NCBI GenBank assembly: GCA_035610835.1
Contig: CM069441.1
Span: 100,561,606-100,625,605 of the forward strand
DNA from: Ophiura sarsii
Lineage: Eukaryota; Echinodermata; Ophiuroidea; Amphilepidida; Ophiuridae
Reading direction: 5' to 3'
Length of the DNA: 64,000 bases
The notes under the pieces were generated by a model that saw only the letters and a list, made by a program, of their open reading frames with translations, was not told where the DNA came from and ran no database searches. Below, piece by piece: positions 44,217 through 56,361 of this stretch. Made by a program: the position numbers and the translations under genes. Numbering within the stretch: the first letter of the stretch is position 1; every line of letters begins with the position of its first letter.

Positions 44217-44830
44217 GGGTGGCATTTGATTGGGATGCACATACACAGTTCAACAAAAATAAGTTCCCCTTTAGATTGTGCCTGATATTTTTAACTGAGT
44301 TACTCCATAGAAACGATTTTTGGCGCACATTAATCATGTTAATGTATGTGAGCCCAGCAACACTAGAACGGGGCTAAAACCATGATAACTATGCAGGTGT
44401 TTGAATGAGCACACATTGAATGGAGGAATATCTCAATTCTAGAGTTGCTAAATGATGTATTGAAGGAAGATGTTAATAAGCAGCTTGAACCAGGGTCTTT
44501 GCTTGAACACTGCAGTTGCTGTGCTGCTTGAATGAGCACACATTGACTGGAGGAATACTTTATTTCAAACGGTAAAATATGCGGTGTTCAAGCACCATGT
44601 TCAAGACCCTGGTTCAAGCTGCTTAACCATCCTCCTTCAATACATAATTTAGCAACTTTTGAATTGAGGTATTCCTCCATTCAATGTATTCATGTATTTG
44701 CTGTGCACATGTACATTAATGTGTGCCAAAATCATTTCGATGGAGTAACTCATTTAAAAAAATATGAGGCGTAATCTAAAGCAGGAACTTATTTTTGTTG
44801 AACTGTGTAAATATCGCGTATCCACACAGT
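44217..44830. repeat. 614-bp palindrome
   Basis: Arms pair across the whole length: ACAGTTCAACAAAAATAAGT / ACTTATTTTTGTTGAACTGT, GAGTTACTCCAT / ATGGAGTAACTC, GAACCAGGGTCTT / AAGACCCTGGTTC. The centre is near 44530. A direct GAATGAGCACACATTGAMTG duplication lies on the left side. Confidence 0.88.
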
Positions 44831-44834
44831 GTCC

Positions 44835-47000
44835 CACCAGTGTCACATAAATCGGCCCAAGTGATTTTGCCATTATTTACCGCAATTCCCCATATCTCAA
44901 TTATTATTCCACTAGTTCGTGTATGTTTTTTTTTGTTACAGTGAGTATAGGGCCTACCAATTCCGCAAATGTGGATTGTATAATTACACTCATTTCACCT
45001 TGTGTAATAGAGAAGTCCAAATTTGACACTTGTGATATCGTTTTTTTTATCACGCTCTCAGGCATTCAGTATTTGTACTGAATATTAACTCAGACAACAA
45101 TGTATTGAAAATGCAAGACACTTTTTATTTTAAAGAAATACCCATGTCCATTCTGGACAGATGGTTAATTTAATGATATAGTTCATCATTTTATACAGCA
45201 ATATCCTGGAAATACAATAAGTATGCATGACAATATTGATGATCACCATTGCACATTCAAAGATTTTACTAGATTTACACATAGGTGTTGTGCTATTGTG
45301 AGCATATCAACATTTACAATTTAACACATGGGTTTTAGTGCTATTGTGAGCATATCAACATTTACATTTACAGAAGTCCTTATTAAAGTTTGCATTGTTT
45401 TTTCAAGAAAACAATACAAATGAATGTATTAACCTAATTCATACACAACCATACTAATCAAAATGTACAACTTTAGTCACATTTTTAATAATTTCAAACA
45501 AATAAAAACTGTCAAAATAAACGAACCCTGTGCTGCGAGGACAACCAATCGAAGCAAAACGTGTGGTGAGCTCAAGTATGAGCGCAATTAGACAATTCGA
45601 TGCGCTCTGCATATTTCAGTTTCCTGCTTGATGATTGGTTCATAACTTCTGAGAGTGTATGAATTTGAGACTAAAACTTGCAAACTTAGCTACAAAGCAT
45701 AAATATATCAAGCTGCATAACAGAACAGTTAGTACCCAGTGGTTTCAGTCGACATTGACTTTGGGTACGCATGATCGTTCCATAAATCGTGGAAAAGGGG
45801 GCGTTTTCATATCATGTCCCAATATTAGGGGTGTTTTTTGAGTCTATGTCTGGAGGAAAAAAACACCAAAACGCTGGGCCTATTATATTTGAAGACCCCA
45901 TGTCCACTCCTCTGTGATAAATTGTAAAAGGGAGTATTTTGAACCAAATGTGTCCTCGTTTTTGCGCAAAAAAGGGACTATTTAGAAAGTGTCCTTGATA
46001 TGGTTAAATAAAGAGGTTTTTTTTAATTTCAGACAAAATGTCCTCATTTTTGCATGAAAAAGAGTGTCAAATGAGTAAAATTGTCCTTGAAACATCATCA
46101 AATAGGGGTATTTCAACCTCCTGGAACAATCATGTGTTACCCCTCTGAATACAAAGAGAAACACTGGGAGTGAGTATTACGGTTTTCCTTTTAAACAAAT
46201 TCTACATGGACACCTTTCATCATAATCATTTTTCATATGCATAACATTTATTATAATTTATTTTCAATTTTCAATTCATTTTTTCTATGAGTATTAAATA
46301 GTATGAAGTCATTATATAATATTTCATTCTTAACACTTTCAACGCGGCTATTGGTTTTAACATATTCAAAACAGAATCCTTTCCTAACTTTAAAGGTCTA
46401 TCCAAAGGATTACTGAATCAATACTTGGCATGTTTGTACTTATTTCAATGCATTTCATATGGTGAGTCCAAATATGGTTATGAAATTTAACAATTTTGAG
46501 ATTTTTGAAACATTTCATAACATTTTGGAATGCTGTCTGTAGACGCCTGCCTTGTGGAAAGTGATAAACTTATATTGCAGGTAAAATAAGGGAGGATTGG
46601 GTAACTGGTCCAGTTAAGCACATTTCATGATATTTATAAGTGCAGGTAAATATTTACCCAATTACTATAATAATATCACCCATGTAACCGTATACATATA
46701 ACATATAATTAATGTTAAAAAGTATTTACTTTAACTGATCCGATATGTTCCAATGGTTTAAATACACAGAGAAATCAGTGAATGACAACATAGATATTAT
46801 GCACCTTTTTTTTACAAATGCATATTTACACATTTTTTAACATGTAAAAAGATACACGTCTCATGAAACTCACAATTTTCAACATACAATTTACATGGTT
46901 AATGTGTATAAATAGCAATAATACTAAATGTATAAAGCAAGCGAAGTTTTCAAATGCACAATTTTTTCGATAACAAGTTCTGATTCCAGTAAAATGTTTA
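44835..47000. other. non-coding DNA
   Basis: A 55-bp duplication of GCTATTGTGAGCATATCAAC..ATTTAC lies at about 45293 and 45337. There is weak repetition of GTGTCC(T/A)..AAAGGGACTATTT near 45950-46060. No supported gene. Confidence 0.5.
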
Positions 47001-47002
47001 CC

Positions 47003-47650
47003 TTTGACCAACATCTTTGCCCAACGTTGGGTCAAATATCAACAATATTAATAATTGGGTAAAGTTTCACCAACTTGTGGCACAAACTTTCCCATCTCTT
47101 GGTCAATTAATACAATTATCTAAACAATTGGGTAAAGTTCAACCAATATTTGTGTTACAAACTTGCCTATCTCTTGGTAAAGTTATTGCTACATGTTGGG
47201 TAAAATGTTTGACCAGCAAATTAATCATTTGGATACAAGTTAGGCCAAAAAAATAATTGTAATGTTGTCCTCGACCGCCCGCTCGTCAGATTTAGGGCCG
47301 GTCCGATTTTTTTCCCGGTTTTTTGTTTGTTTGTTTGTTTTTAAACAGTGTAAATGGCATTGAATATTAAATCAAGTGTTTATAACATATTACGTGCGAC
47401 TCTTAGAGTGATTTCAACTTCTTGTTGGCTGAACTTTGAGCTTCCGCTGGTAGAAGAAAATTTACAAAAATTAAATTAAATTTAAAAAAATCTGCCCGCC
47501 CGCCCGTCCTCTCTGAAAGCTGTGGAGGACAACATTACCTTTCTTTTTTGGTCTTATTACCCAACAACTGTTGGTTAAGTTTTACCCAATAGTTGTTTCT
47601 GTTGATATTTGACCCAACATTGGTCATGAAATTTGGGCACTTTTTGACCA
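47003..47650. mobile_element. inverted-repeat element split by another MITE
   Basis: CCCAACGTTGGGTCAAATATCAAC at about 47019 is mirrored by GTTGATATTTGACCCAACATTGG at about 47600. The interior has several TTGGGTAAAGTT-type repeats. The element at 47242-47555 sits within. Confidence 0.72.
47242..47555. mobile_element. nested MITE (GTAATGTTGTCCTC ends)
   Basis: AGGCCAAAAAAATAATTGTA then ATGTTGTCCTC mirrors GAGGACAACAT then TACCTTTCTTTTTTGGTCT. Just inside are CGACCGCCCGC and GCCCGCCCGCCCG. Confidence 0.82.
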
Positions 47651-48400
47651 ACTAGACTTTAAGTGTACAATTAAAATAAGAAATGGTTTACTTTGTTCGT
47701 TGCAAATACTTCAACTAGTAACTCTACTGATTGGGATGCACATACATATAACTGATTACTGTTTGTAACATTCTTTAAATAAGAATGTTTACCGCAAATC
47801 CAAACCACCAAAGTCCCAAGTTAGCAACACATGCCATTTTTCGATCGTTACAACCACACCCTATGGTTTAAATCATATTTCGGAAAGTCCCTAAACACAC
47901 TACAAAATGGGTAATAATCAACTGCAATACGCACTTACCATCTTAAGATTAATGTGCCGCATGGATATTTATTACTGTTGCATATCTATCAAACATAAAA
48001 AGTACTACTTGTGAATTTTCAATCAGTCATCGAAGGAGGTGGCATAAAAAATCTGGAGAATATCACATGTAAAGTTTTTGGCAAATAGAAGGTAAGGATA
48101 TATGTAAAGTTTCAACATAAGTTGAACTGTTCAAATGAAGGCCATGAAGGCCCATTCCATTACAAAAACTATCATTTTGGACCACTTACCCCATGGACCA
48201 GTTACCCCATATTCCCCTACAACTTTAAATTTGTAAATATCTCTTTTACATGTTTCTTAATGTTTTTGTATTGTACAATTGTACAATTGATACAAATTGG
48301 ACCTGCTGGTCACTTCATGGATACTATTAATTTTAGGATAGACAACTCCTATACTGTGCATACATACGTAAATGACAGGTCACGTTTTCTAGGCTATTTC

Positions 48401-48811
48401 AATGAGCTCATCCGGGAACTTAAAAACAATTTGTGTGATCATATCTTGATGGCGCTGTAGCGCCATTTGTCTGTCATCTGCTTAGACTTAATTGAAGTTT
48501 ACACAGAATTGTTGAGGAAAACTCTGACAAACTGTGCAGTTTCAAAAATTATCACTAACAACCTTACGTGCTGCAGGGTTTGTACCACCCTGAATGTGAT
48601 TGTATCATGTTTAATTGCTTGTTTTATACATTTTGAGCTCAGTTTGTCACTTCCTTTAAATATACAACACTACTAATACTATTGTTGTATGTGTCTGACA
48701 GACTTGATGCAAATGCATTGCGCAAGTCTATACCTAAGCAGATGACTGACAGCGCTACATCGCTATCAATACATGACCACACAAACGTTAAAGTTCCCAG
48801 ATGAAGTTTCA
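48401..48811. mobile_element. 411-bp inverted-repeat element
   Basis: CATCCGGGAACTT..TGATCATAT..GGCGCTGTAGCGCC..TGTCATCTGCTTAGAC at the left mirrors GTCTATACCTAAGCAGATGA..AGCGCTACATCGCT..AAGTTCCCAGATGA at the right. Confidence 0.82.
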
Positions 48812-49235
48812 TCCAATCAGCAATTCAGTTACACACCCCTGGCCACATGTTGTCAATTCTTAATAAATATCCGACACAAATCGTAATACAAAAATATGCA
48901 TTCAACATTCCACAATAATAACATGAAAATTAATTTGAATGAACAGAAAATAAAAATTTCCAATATTTACATACAAATACACCCTGTTCAAAGCAATATT
49001 GTTTTACATTTCAATATATACATGCATTATTATAGGCACATTTCTCTAATATAGCCCAACATGTTCACGTTCAATATACATATAGCACCCTATTTGACAC
49101 GTGTATAAAAATAATCACTGGTTGACCTATCAATTTACTTTTTTCCCCAATTGAAACTTAGTTTTTGTGAAAGCCCATATTTTTCTCATACCCTCCAAAA
49201 TTTTAGGGCAGAGAGGTGTTTCTTTTAAATGGTAC
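48812..49235. other. non-coding DNA
   Basis: Nothing recognised. Confidence 0.5.
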
Positions 49236-49541
49236 ATTAGGCGACGAAAAAAAACCACACCCTGTTTTACAGGCGGACGGACCCGTCAAGTAGGGTCAGT
49301 CAGTCTGGCGGTTTTTTTATTTGTTTATTTGTTTTTTACCTAAAATGTCACCAAAATCTGCAAAAAATGTTTTTTTAAATGTGTGGAGAAAAAAATGTCG
49401 ACAGATTTTCGGCCAATGATTTTACATGATTTGAGAAATATTTATCTGAAAAAAAGAAAAGAACAATTTTTTTTTAAAAATCGCAAAAAGTGGGTAGAGC
49501 GGGCCTGTAAAACTGGATGGTTTTTTTTTTCATCGCCTTAC
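49236..49541. mobile_element. MITE (TTAGGCGACGAAAAA ends)
   Basis: TTAGGCGACGAAAAAAAACC..CTGTTTTACAGGC mirrors GCCTGTAAAACTGGATGGTT..CATCGCCTTA. About 40-bp arms. Confidence 0.82.
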
Positions 49542-50146
49542 AAGTAAAGAAGAAGTGAACTACCTCCAAAAGTGGTTAAGCATATACATTTTTATCTCTT
49601 AATGGGGAAATAGTTGGTGAATTTTTGCTTCTATCATAAGAATCATAGGAGTAATTTAACTTAAATTTTGGAATAATGTGCCCCAATTATTTCACCCACC
49701 ATGATCTTACCACAACCATAATGTACCCTGGGTGAGGTGGGGTTTGGACTCAAATCATTTTTTATGATGGGAGTGTGCTACTGGAGTTTCACAAAATTTG
49801 ATCTAAAAAACACCCCTCATTACACCTTTTTTGTCATGCTTACAGTGTAATAGCTGACTCCCCCCAAATTAATTGGGGGTGGGGGGGGGGGGGGAGCGGA
49901 GAGGTGAAGCGGAATGTCTCTGCTATTGTTTGAATGTAGACTTGTTTCTTCACGCACATCCTTCACAGCAAATAACAACGTAAAATGAATCAAATGTGCC
50001 GACTTTTCCCCCTCTGAATGCAGATGTAAAAAAAAAGAGTTGATTACCACAACGACTCTCCCTATGCATTACATTCTATATTTGATTGACAAATCCGTTT
50101 AATTATGACATTTACAGTACAGTATCTGGGTTTTGTGCAGTCTTGG
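49542..50146. other. non-coding DNA with G tract
   Basis: G-rich run at about 49874-49894. Nothing else supported. Confidence 0.5.
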
Positions 50147-50430
50147 AGCGTGTTTCTACTGGGCACTGCAAAGTTAACGGTAAGTTTTACTGGTAAGTTT
50201 TTAATTCCCCTGTTTCTACTCGCGAACAATGCCACCCCACTTGAAAAAGATTGCCTCACAATGCGTGTAATCCAGCGTGACACGGGTCACAGAACATAAC
50301 GTTAAGATTAATCGGGTGGCTATTTCTACTGAGAACTTAACAAAACTTAACGTTAATTAACAGTATCTGGCTGTTTCTACTGGGCAAACTTACCAGTAAT
50401 TAATGTTATGTTCGCCAGTAGAAACACGCT
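50147..50430. mobile_element. MITE (AGCGTGTTTCTACTGG ends)
   Basis: AGCGTGTTTCTACTGG mirrors CCAGTAGAAACACGCT exactly. Additional TGTTTCTACTGGGCA and GTTTCTACT copies lie inside. CTTGG occurs on both flanks, so a short target duplication is possible. Confidence 0.85.
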
Positions 50431-50607
50431 CTTGGTACACAGGTGCTTTTATTTTAGAGAAAGAATATGTATCACATCCCCTTCATTTCAGTCATACACT
50501 GATCACATGAAATTACTCCATCAGCATTGTTAATGTAGGCAGGGGTGGAAGTGGGGGGTGGGAGGTGGGGGAAAAATCATGAATGAAGAAGACCAGGGGC
50601 AAACGTG

Positions 50608-50840
50608 TACTGTAAAACCAGAAATGTTCGCGAGTTAAAATTTCACGAATCAGTAGTACCGGCCTAATTCACGGCGTGAACATTTTGTGACTGTAAACTT
50701 TGGAGTTACATTGTGTAACTTTGCAATGCACTGCTACAAGGTATATTGGAAATATTTGTGGCATGACTTTTTTGCGAGTTAAGTGCTCCTCGCAATATTA
50801 GCGGAATTCAAGTGCCACAAAAATGTATGGTTTTACAGTA
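50608..50840. mobile_element. MITE (TACTGTAAAACCA family), copy 1
   Basis: TACTGTAAAACCA mirrors TGGTTTTACAGTA. The inside alternates CGCGAGTTAAAATTTC-type segments. Related copy at 56156. Confidence 0.85.
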
Positions 50841-50853
50841 TATCATTTGTACC

Positions 50854-51183
50854 TACCGTATTATCCCTATTAAGCGCCCATGCCCTTATAAGCGCCCACC
50901 CCTCTTTTTCCCAATGACTACCAAAAATTAACACCCATCTTTTTAGCCACTGCAGCTCAAAATAAAGCATGAAAGTAGCGTCCGAAAGTCCCGGCATCAA
51001 CAACATGTTGGCGATCAATGTATCGGCGGGCTGTGCACATTTTCCACCAAAAATGTGCATCAAAATTCGGAAACAATTTGACAGTTTCCACAATAAAACG
51101 ACTTTGAAAAAAGTAACTTAATAAGCGCCCACCCAAAATGACTTTGCTAAGAGCCCTGGGCGCTTAATAGGGATAATACGGTA
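50854..51183. mobile_element. MITE (TACCGTATTATCCCTATTAA family), copy 1
   Basis: TACCGTATTATCCCTATTAA..GCGCCCA mirrors TGGGCGC..TTAATAGGGATAATACGGTA. A second motif, TTATAAGCGCCCACCC, recurs inside. Copy 2 at 55181. Confidence 0.92.
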
Positions 51184-51899
51184 CATGTAATTGGGAAGTT
51201 GGCCTAATAGGGAGGAGGAAGCTCAAATCTGCGGTGGCGGGTGGGGGGCTAAGAAACCATGCCCCTAATTCCCCTCCTCCATCGATGCAGATCATACATT
51301 CTAGCTCCAATTGAAGATACCCCGCTATTTCAGAGTTCAACTCTTCTTGGTTTCTTGGTTGGCAGCGGTGGTTGTTGACCATGATAACGCATCTCCGTTG
51401 ACAGTCTTTTGTAAAAGTGGTAATTTTTGTGTGATTAATTGTTCACGCTTTGCTGATTTAGAGTTTTAAATGGCAATTTTTGAAAGTTCATTACATAGAC
51501 TTATACACAAAAAGAAATATATTTATGTATCTTTTTATTTTCACAGTAACTGCTTGAAGCGCTAAAAGCGTGAAAATTAATGTAGCGTGAAAAATGTCCA
51601 CATGTACAGTATTAGCAAGTCCCATCTACTGGTTTCAGTCATACTCTGATCCAATGGTGATGCTGATCTCTCCCGGGTGGATGGTGGTCTTGTGATACCA
51701 TTGGTTAGTGTCAACTATAACTGAAAGGAATATAGAAAAAGATATAGTAAAAAGATTTAGTATTGCATAACAATCAGTGGATTCGTTCTTTGATAGCGGT
51801 GCAAACGGAATCAAATTCAAACATTAAAGTGACTATGTCGAACCCCTCAAAAAAAGGTCAGAAATTGTTTTCGTTTATGTTCATAATGTGTTGTTCATC

Positions 51900-52345
51900 G
51901 AAGGAAAGCTGATGTGTTTATCTTTCCAATGATACCATCCATATGATTGTGTAGTAATCACTTGTTTCAGTGCTTGGCCACCTGCTTATAATACCTGCTT
52001 GGCCACCTGCTTAAGAATATAGGGAGGTCTCAATCTGAATGTGCCAAAATCATCACTACTTTTTGGTTTGTGCTCAAAGTCAATAGAGCATCTGTTCACT
52101 CAAAGACGGGTTCACTCTGAGACGAATATAGCTATATTCGTCTCAAGGGTTCACTGTAGTTGTCAATGTAACTCTCCCATCATTGAACAGATGACACAGT
52201 GTTGTTCTTTTGAGTGCAAAATAGTGGTGAATTTGGCACATTTGATTGAAACCTCATCACATTCTCAAGCCAATGGCTGAGCACTGAAACAAGTGATTGT
52301 TACAAATGTGGTATCGTTGGAAAGAGGAGCACATCAGCTTTCCAT
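51900..52345. mobile_element. inverted-repeat element
   Basis: GGAAAGCTGATGTG..TCTTTCCAATGATACCA..ATCACTTGTTTCAGTGCT mirrors AGCACTGAAACAAGTGAT..TGGTATCGTTGGAAAGA..CACATCAGCTTTCC. A 24-bp CTGCTTGGCCAC segment is duplicated in the left arm. Confidence 0.82.
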
Positions 52346-52606
52346 TAGTACTCCTACTACTACTAATAAGGCATTTGTAATGCACCATCAATTTGGATGA
52401 ACTATGTGTAACACAATATGAATAGATCACGAAACATCCACAAAATTGGTGATTGAAAACCTTTTTTTTTCTTCTTCTAGTTTAGAAGAAATAATATTGA
52501 AAATGTTGCTCCAAAACTCATTTTTTTATCCATAATTTTCAGACTAACAAAGGTCTGTCTTCAGCAGTTGGACACTGGATTGGGACTAGCTGACTCCTTT
52601 TCTCTT

Positions 52607-53224
52607 ATAAAGTGCTCAACAAAAGAAAGTCATACACTTTGTTTAGGTCATTTAAAGTAACTTTCGATTATTTTTTTACCAAACAGGCTAGATATACATT
52701 TGGATGAATCTTTTAGGCACATTTTGATACCAAACATAACACCTAGCAACAAAGATAAACCATGATTAGCGCCATTTAAAGAAAATTAGTCACTTTTCAA
52801 AAGTCACATTTTCAATTACTACAAGGGAGGAAAATGGGTGTGTGCGAGGTTCACCCCGAGCGTGACACTGTTATTAACCAGGACTGACCGGCGGGCAATC
52901 GATCATACTGTGCAGCTGTGTACGCTGGGCGTACACTTAGTGAGCGGGATATTTGATTCCGAACATAAAGGGCATTATGTGCTTGTTAACAATTGGTGTT
53001 TTCTTTTGCGTAGTGTATTGAAAATGTGACTTTTGAAAAGTGACTAATTTTCTATAAATGGTGCTAATTATGGTTTATCTTTGTTGTTAGGTGTTATGTT
53101 TGGTATCAAAATGTGCCTAAAAGATTCATCCAAATGTCTATCTAGCCTGTTTGGTAAAAAATAATCGAAAGTTACTTTTAATGACCTAAATAAAGTGTAT
53201 GACTTTCTTTTGTTGAGCACTTTA
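52607..53224. mobile_element. 618-bp DNA element with ~220-bp inverted repeats
   Basis: ATAAAGTGCTCAACAAAAGA mirrors TCTTTTGTTGAGCACTTTAT. The arms match through CATACACTTT, GATGAATCTTTTAGGCACAT and AGTCACTTTTCAAAAGTCAC. TA-rich ends resemble the element at 19453. No transposase. Confidence 0.92.
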
Positions 53225-53425
53225 TGTACATCAAATAGCTGAGATAGTTAAAAATTAATTCTAAATTATTCGGTTGATCTTATAAGAGTTTTACTCCTAA
53301 ACTGTCTGTCAAAAGTATATACATCACTGATACATTTTGTAATTTTTCTGATTTTTTTGGTTTAAATTTGTCCAAATTACATCTCTCTGAAAAACATGAG
53401 AACCTACATATTCTTTCCTTGAAAA

Positions 53426-53603
53426 CAGCGTTCGCGTTAAGTGGTTGCCCGGTTGCCCGGGACACCCAAAATTAGCACCGGGCAACCAACATGTACTTAT
53501 TTGGTTGCCCGGTGGGCAACCAATTTTTTTACAAGAAGTGAAACACTTAACACATGCATTTAAATAACGGGCAACCAGATTTTTTTCCTTAATTCGGACG
53601 CTG
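53426..53603. mobile_element. hAT-type MITE (178 bp) with 8-bp target duplication
   Basis: CAGCGTTCGCGTTAAG and CTTAATTCGGACGCTG are inverted ends (2 mismatches). CTTGAAAA flanks both (53418-53425 and 53604-53611). The interior repeats GGTTGCCCGG / CCGGGCAACC. Confidence 0.9.
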
Positions 53604-53611
53604 CTTGAAAA

Positions 53612-54350
53612 ATGGTAAATTTGTAAGTTCTTTTGGATTTGGTGGAAGCACATCCCTATCCAAAACGTTGGAGTCCCCCCCCCCCCCCCCCCCTCCCCTG
53701 GCAGACAAGCTGGGCAAAAAAAAAATGATGCATTAAGGCTCCTTTATTTAGCATTTATAAGTAATATCAGCCTGGCTTTGTCTATAGAGCATTATCATGA
53801 TTAAGATTTGCTAGAGGATGCAGACAGGTGTATTATAGTCTATGCTGTCATGGTTTTATTCTCTAAGGAGATTAACTATATAACTAGGATTACGTTTATT
53901 GCAAATTTGATTGGCATTGCCTTTGGCATATATGAGATGCGAACTATAAACATGAAGTCGAAATATTACATTTTTTTTTAGTTTTCTGCTTGATTGCCTT
54001 GGCCAACAGCAATGCAACATTTTGCAGAAACCCTCATTAAGAATAGACAATTAATTCCAAAAGATATCAGCAAATGAAATGTTTTCAAAACAATAGAAAA
54101 CAAAAGAAATTCTATCCTTGTGTGGTTACGGTTATATCTCAAAATCAATATTTGTGACTTTCGATTCATTTTGCTTGACCACATCACATTATGTGCAAAA
54201 CATTTTAGAAGTAGGTTAGCTCACATGGGCTTTATCTGTGATGTCAGACTGATTGTGAGAATATGGACTATTAATACAATCTTCTATATTATTTTAACCG
54301 GTAACTGTTACTGAGTTTTAGTCAATTTAAAGGCATTATCATGCGATCTA
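53612..54350. other. non-coding DNA with poly-C tract
   Basis: C tract at about 53676-53692. No gene. Confidence 0.5.
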
Positions 54351-54622
54351 TAACCCTAACCCCTGAGGGACTTTTTCCAAAGATTTCTTTTTAAGGCGGC
54401 CAAAAAGCGAGGGGAAAAAGGCCCCCCCCCCCCCATGCTGGGTTCAGAGGCAAACGACTTACCGCTAGGCCACGGGGTCAACCATACTAATGGCTCAGTA
54501 TACTTCAAGTATATACCCTGGGGCGGGCCCTGGGGCCATTATTTCATCGAAAAACTGCCAAACCGGGTGACACAAGCACACCGCATCGTAGTAATTCGTA
54601 GTACTTGAGAGTGTTAGGGTTA
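54351..54622 (-). mobile_element. telomere-ended tRNA-like element, copy 2
   Basis: TAACCCTAAC to GTTAGGGTTA. The anticodon-arm-like CTCTGAACCC and box-A-like GTGGCCTAGCGG survive on the minus strand, but the box-B region is replaced by a poly-C run (about 54422-54434). The ATTTCATCGAAAAACTGCC block is intact. Confidence 0.85.
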
Positions 54623-55020
54623 TTATAATGAAACAAAAATTGGAAACAAAATTGAAAAAAGAAAAATTGAAGAAAGAAAATCGCTCCTTAATGGAATACA
54701 TATAAGTCAACATTTAGGGCATGGTATTTTAAAGCGCGCGTACAGGATCGCGAATGGTCTATAAAACTTGGCGACACATGTCTAATACGGGATATACCAA
54801 AACTTACTGTTTGTATACAGAGCAATGAGTTTCCTAATTACTTCAAATTACAACCACATTTTGAAAATGAGTTGTCGGATAAACCCGATTTGACACTGTG
54901 TTAACTCTAACCTTCCTGGACCTTACAAAACCCAACAGTGCTACAATCTTGTACCGCGCGACAGCCCAATCAATCTCATGCCACGCTCAGCGCATAGTTC
55001 AACTTGTGAAAAAACAGGTT
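54623..55020. other. non-coding DNA
   Basis: Nothing recognised. Confidence 0.5.
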
Positions 55021-55027
55021 TTTTAAC

Positions 55028-55100
55028 ATCTCCCGTGTAGCTCAGTTGGTAGAGCATCAGACTTGCATCACGCGGCACTGGATTGATCCGCGGCACAATT
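55028..55100 (+). tRNA. tRNA-like sequence, Ala(TGC)-like pseudogene or SINE head
   Basis: GTGTAGCTCAGTTGGTAGAG is a perfect box A, and ACTTGCATC would give a TGC anticodon. Box B is damaged (GGATTGATCC instead of GGTTCGA) and the acceptor ends do not pair. Probably a tRNA pseudogene or a tRNA-derived SINE head. Confidence 0.6.
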
Positions 55101-55180
55101 TGACCCTTTTTAATTCACAAAAACACGCCTGGGGAGTAAGGGTTAATGTCGTTTAGAGTAATTCCGGCTACAATCACAAC

Positions 55181-55740
55181 TACCGTATTATCCCTATTAA
55201 GCGCCCAGGGCAGTTAGCAAAGTCGTTTTGGGTGGGCGCTTATTAAGTTACCTTTCTTAAACTCATTTATCGTAAACACTGTCAAATTCGGTGAGGTTGC
55301 ACTAGCGGAAAACCATGTGCGATCGAAAAGTAAACCGTTTAAAATTTTGGGGGAAAATCAACATAGCGGCATCGCAGTGGTCTCACTGTGGCCACAATTA
55401 CATGACGTCAATGTTCCAACAAGCTTCAAGTGCCCTTCCGAAAACTTCGTTTATTCTCGGTAGTTTTGAGCATACGCTATGTTGTATTTAAGGCTTAAGC
55501 CATGAATAAAAAACAAAGATGGCGGCTCGCATCGGGGAGAGCGGGGTGGCGGCGGTGATCGAACCAGGCTTACTGGTACTGCGCTTTATTGAAAGACGCC
55601 GTGTTGAAAAATGTTGTTGTACAGTGCTACGGTAATTAAAAGGATGGGCGCATATAAGGGATTGTTTGTTAGTAATCATTGAGAAAAACAGGGAGTGGGC
55701 GCTTATAAGGGCATGGGCGCGTAATAGGGATAATACGGTA
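55181..55740. mobile_element. MITE (TACCGTATTATCCCTATTAA family), copy 2
   Basis: Same ends as 50854-51183 (27-bp TACCGTATT..GCGCCCA at the left, GGGCGCGTAATAGGGATAAT..ACGGTA at the right), with a longer 500-bp interior. The side bearing GGCAGTTAGCAAAGTC is on the opposite end compared with copy 1, so the orientations differ. Confidence 0.9.
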
Positions 55741-56155
55741 TATACAATATAGTAGGGGAAGCTTTATGATGAAAATTAAAAAAGAATATGTTGACAAATT
55801 CTCAAAATTGGAAGCAGATTTCCTTTATGATTTTTTAAATTCTGTAATGTTTTTGATGGAGAATACACCGGGATAGATTTATGAGTCCGGGAAGGTCTTT
55901 CCTGAAGGGTCAAACTTCATTATAAGAGAGAGAAAAAAACAAGTGTAAACATTTAAAAAAGATCACATAATATTGCGGAATAGGAAAAGCCTGATCAAGC
56001 TAACACCTTTTAATCGGCGATTGTTTTTTATACGAAGCAACAACACAACGAAATAGCCAATGATGACCAACTCGAAATGACTATAGACATTACTATTGGG
56101 AGCGTTGTTGTAAATTACAATTTCATCTAGCTAAGTAGGGTAGTGATGACAAGGG
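55741..56155. other. non-coding DNA
   Basis: Nothing recognised. Confidence 0.5.
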
Positions 56156-56349
56156 ACTGTAAAACACGATAATTTCGCGGATACTTTAATTTAAAATTAC
56201 TGCTATTTTTGCGGGCATTTCATTTTGCGAATCTGGAAATGTTACTGTTACTTTCAATGCAAAATTATCAGTTTCGCGGGTATTTAAATTTGCGAATCTG
56301 CATCCCTCACAAAATTCAATCCCTCGCAAAATGAAGTGGTTTCACAGTA
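56156..56349. mobile_element. MITE (ACTGTAAAACCA family), copy 2
   Basis: ACTGTAAAACACGATAATTT mirrors TGAAGTGGTTTCACAGT. It contains TTCGCGG..TTTAATTT repeats inside like the 50608 copy. Confidence 0.75.
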
Positions 56350-56361
56350 ACACATTTGCCT

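Noticed and set aside
51165..51183. TAGGGATAATACGGTA resembles a homing-endonuclease (I-SceI) site
   Set aside because: It is the terminal inverted repeat of a MITE family (50854, 55181) and only partly matches that site.
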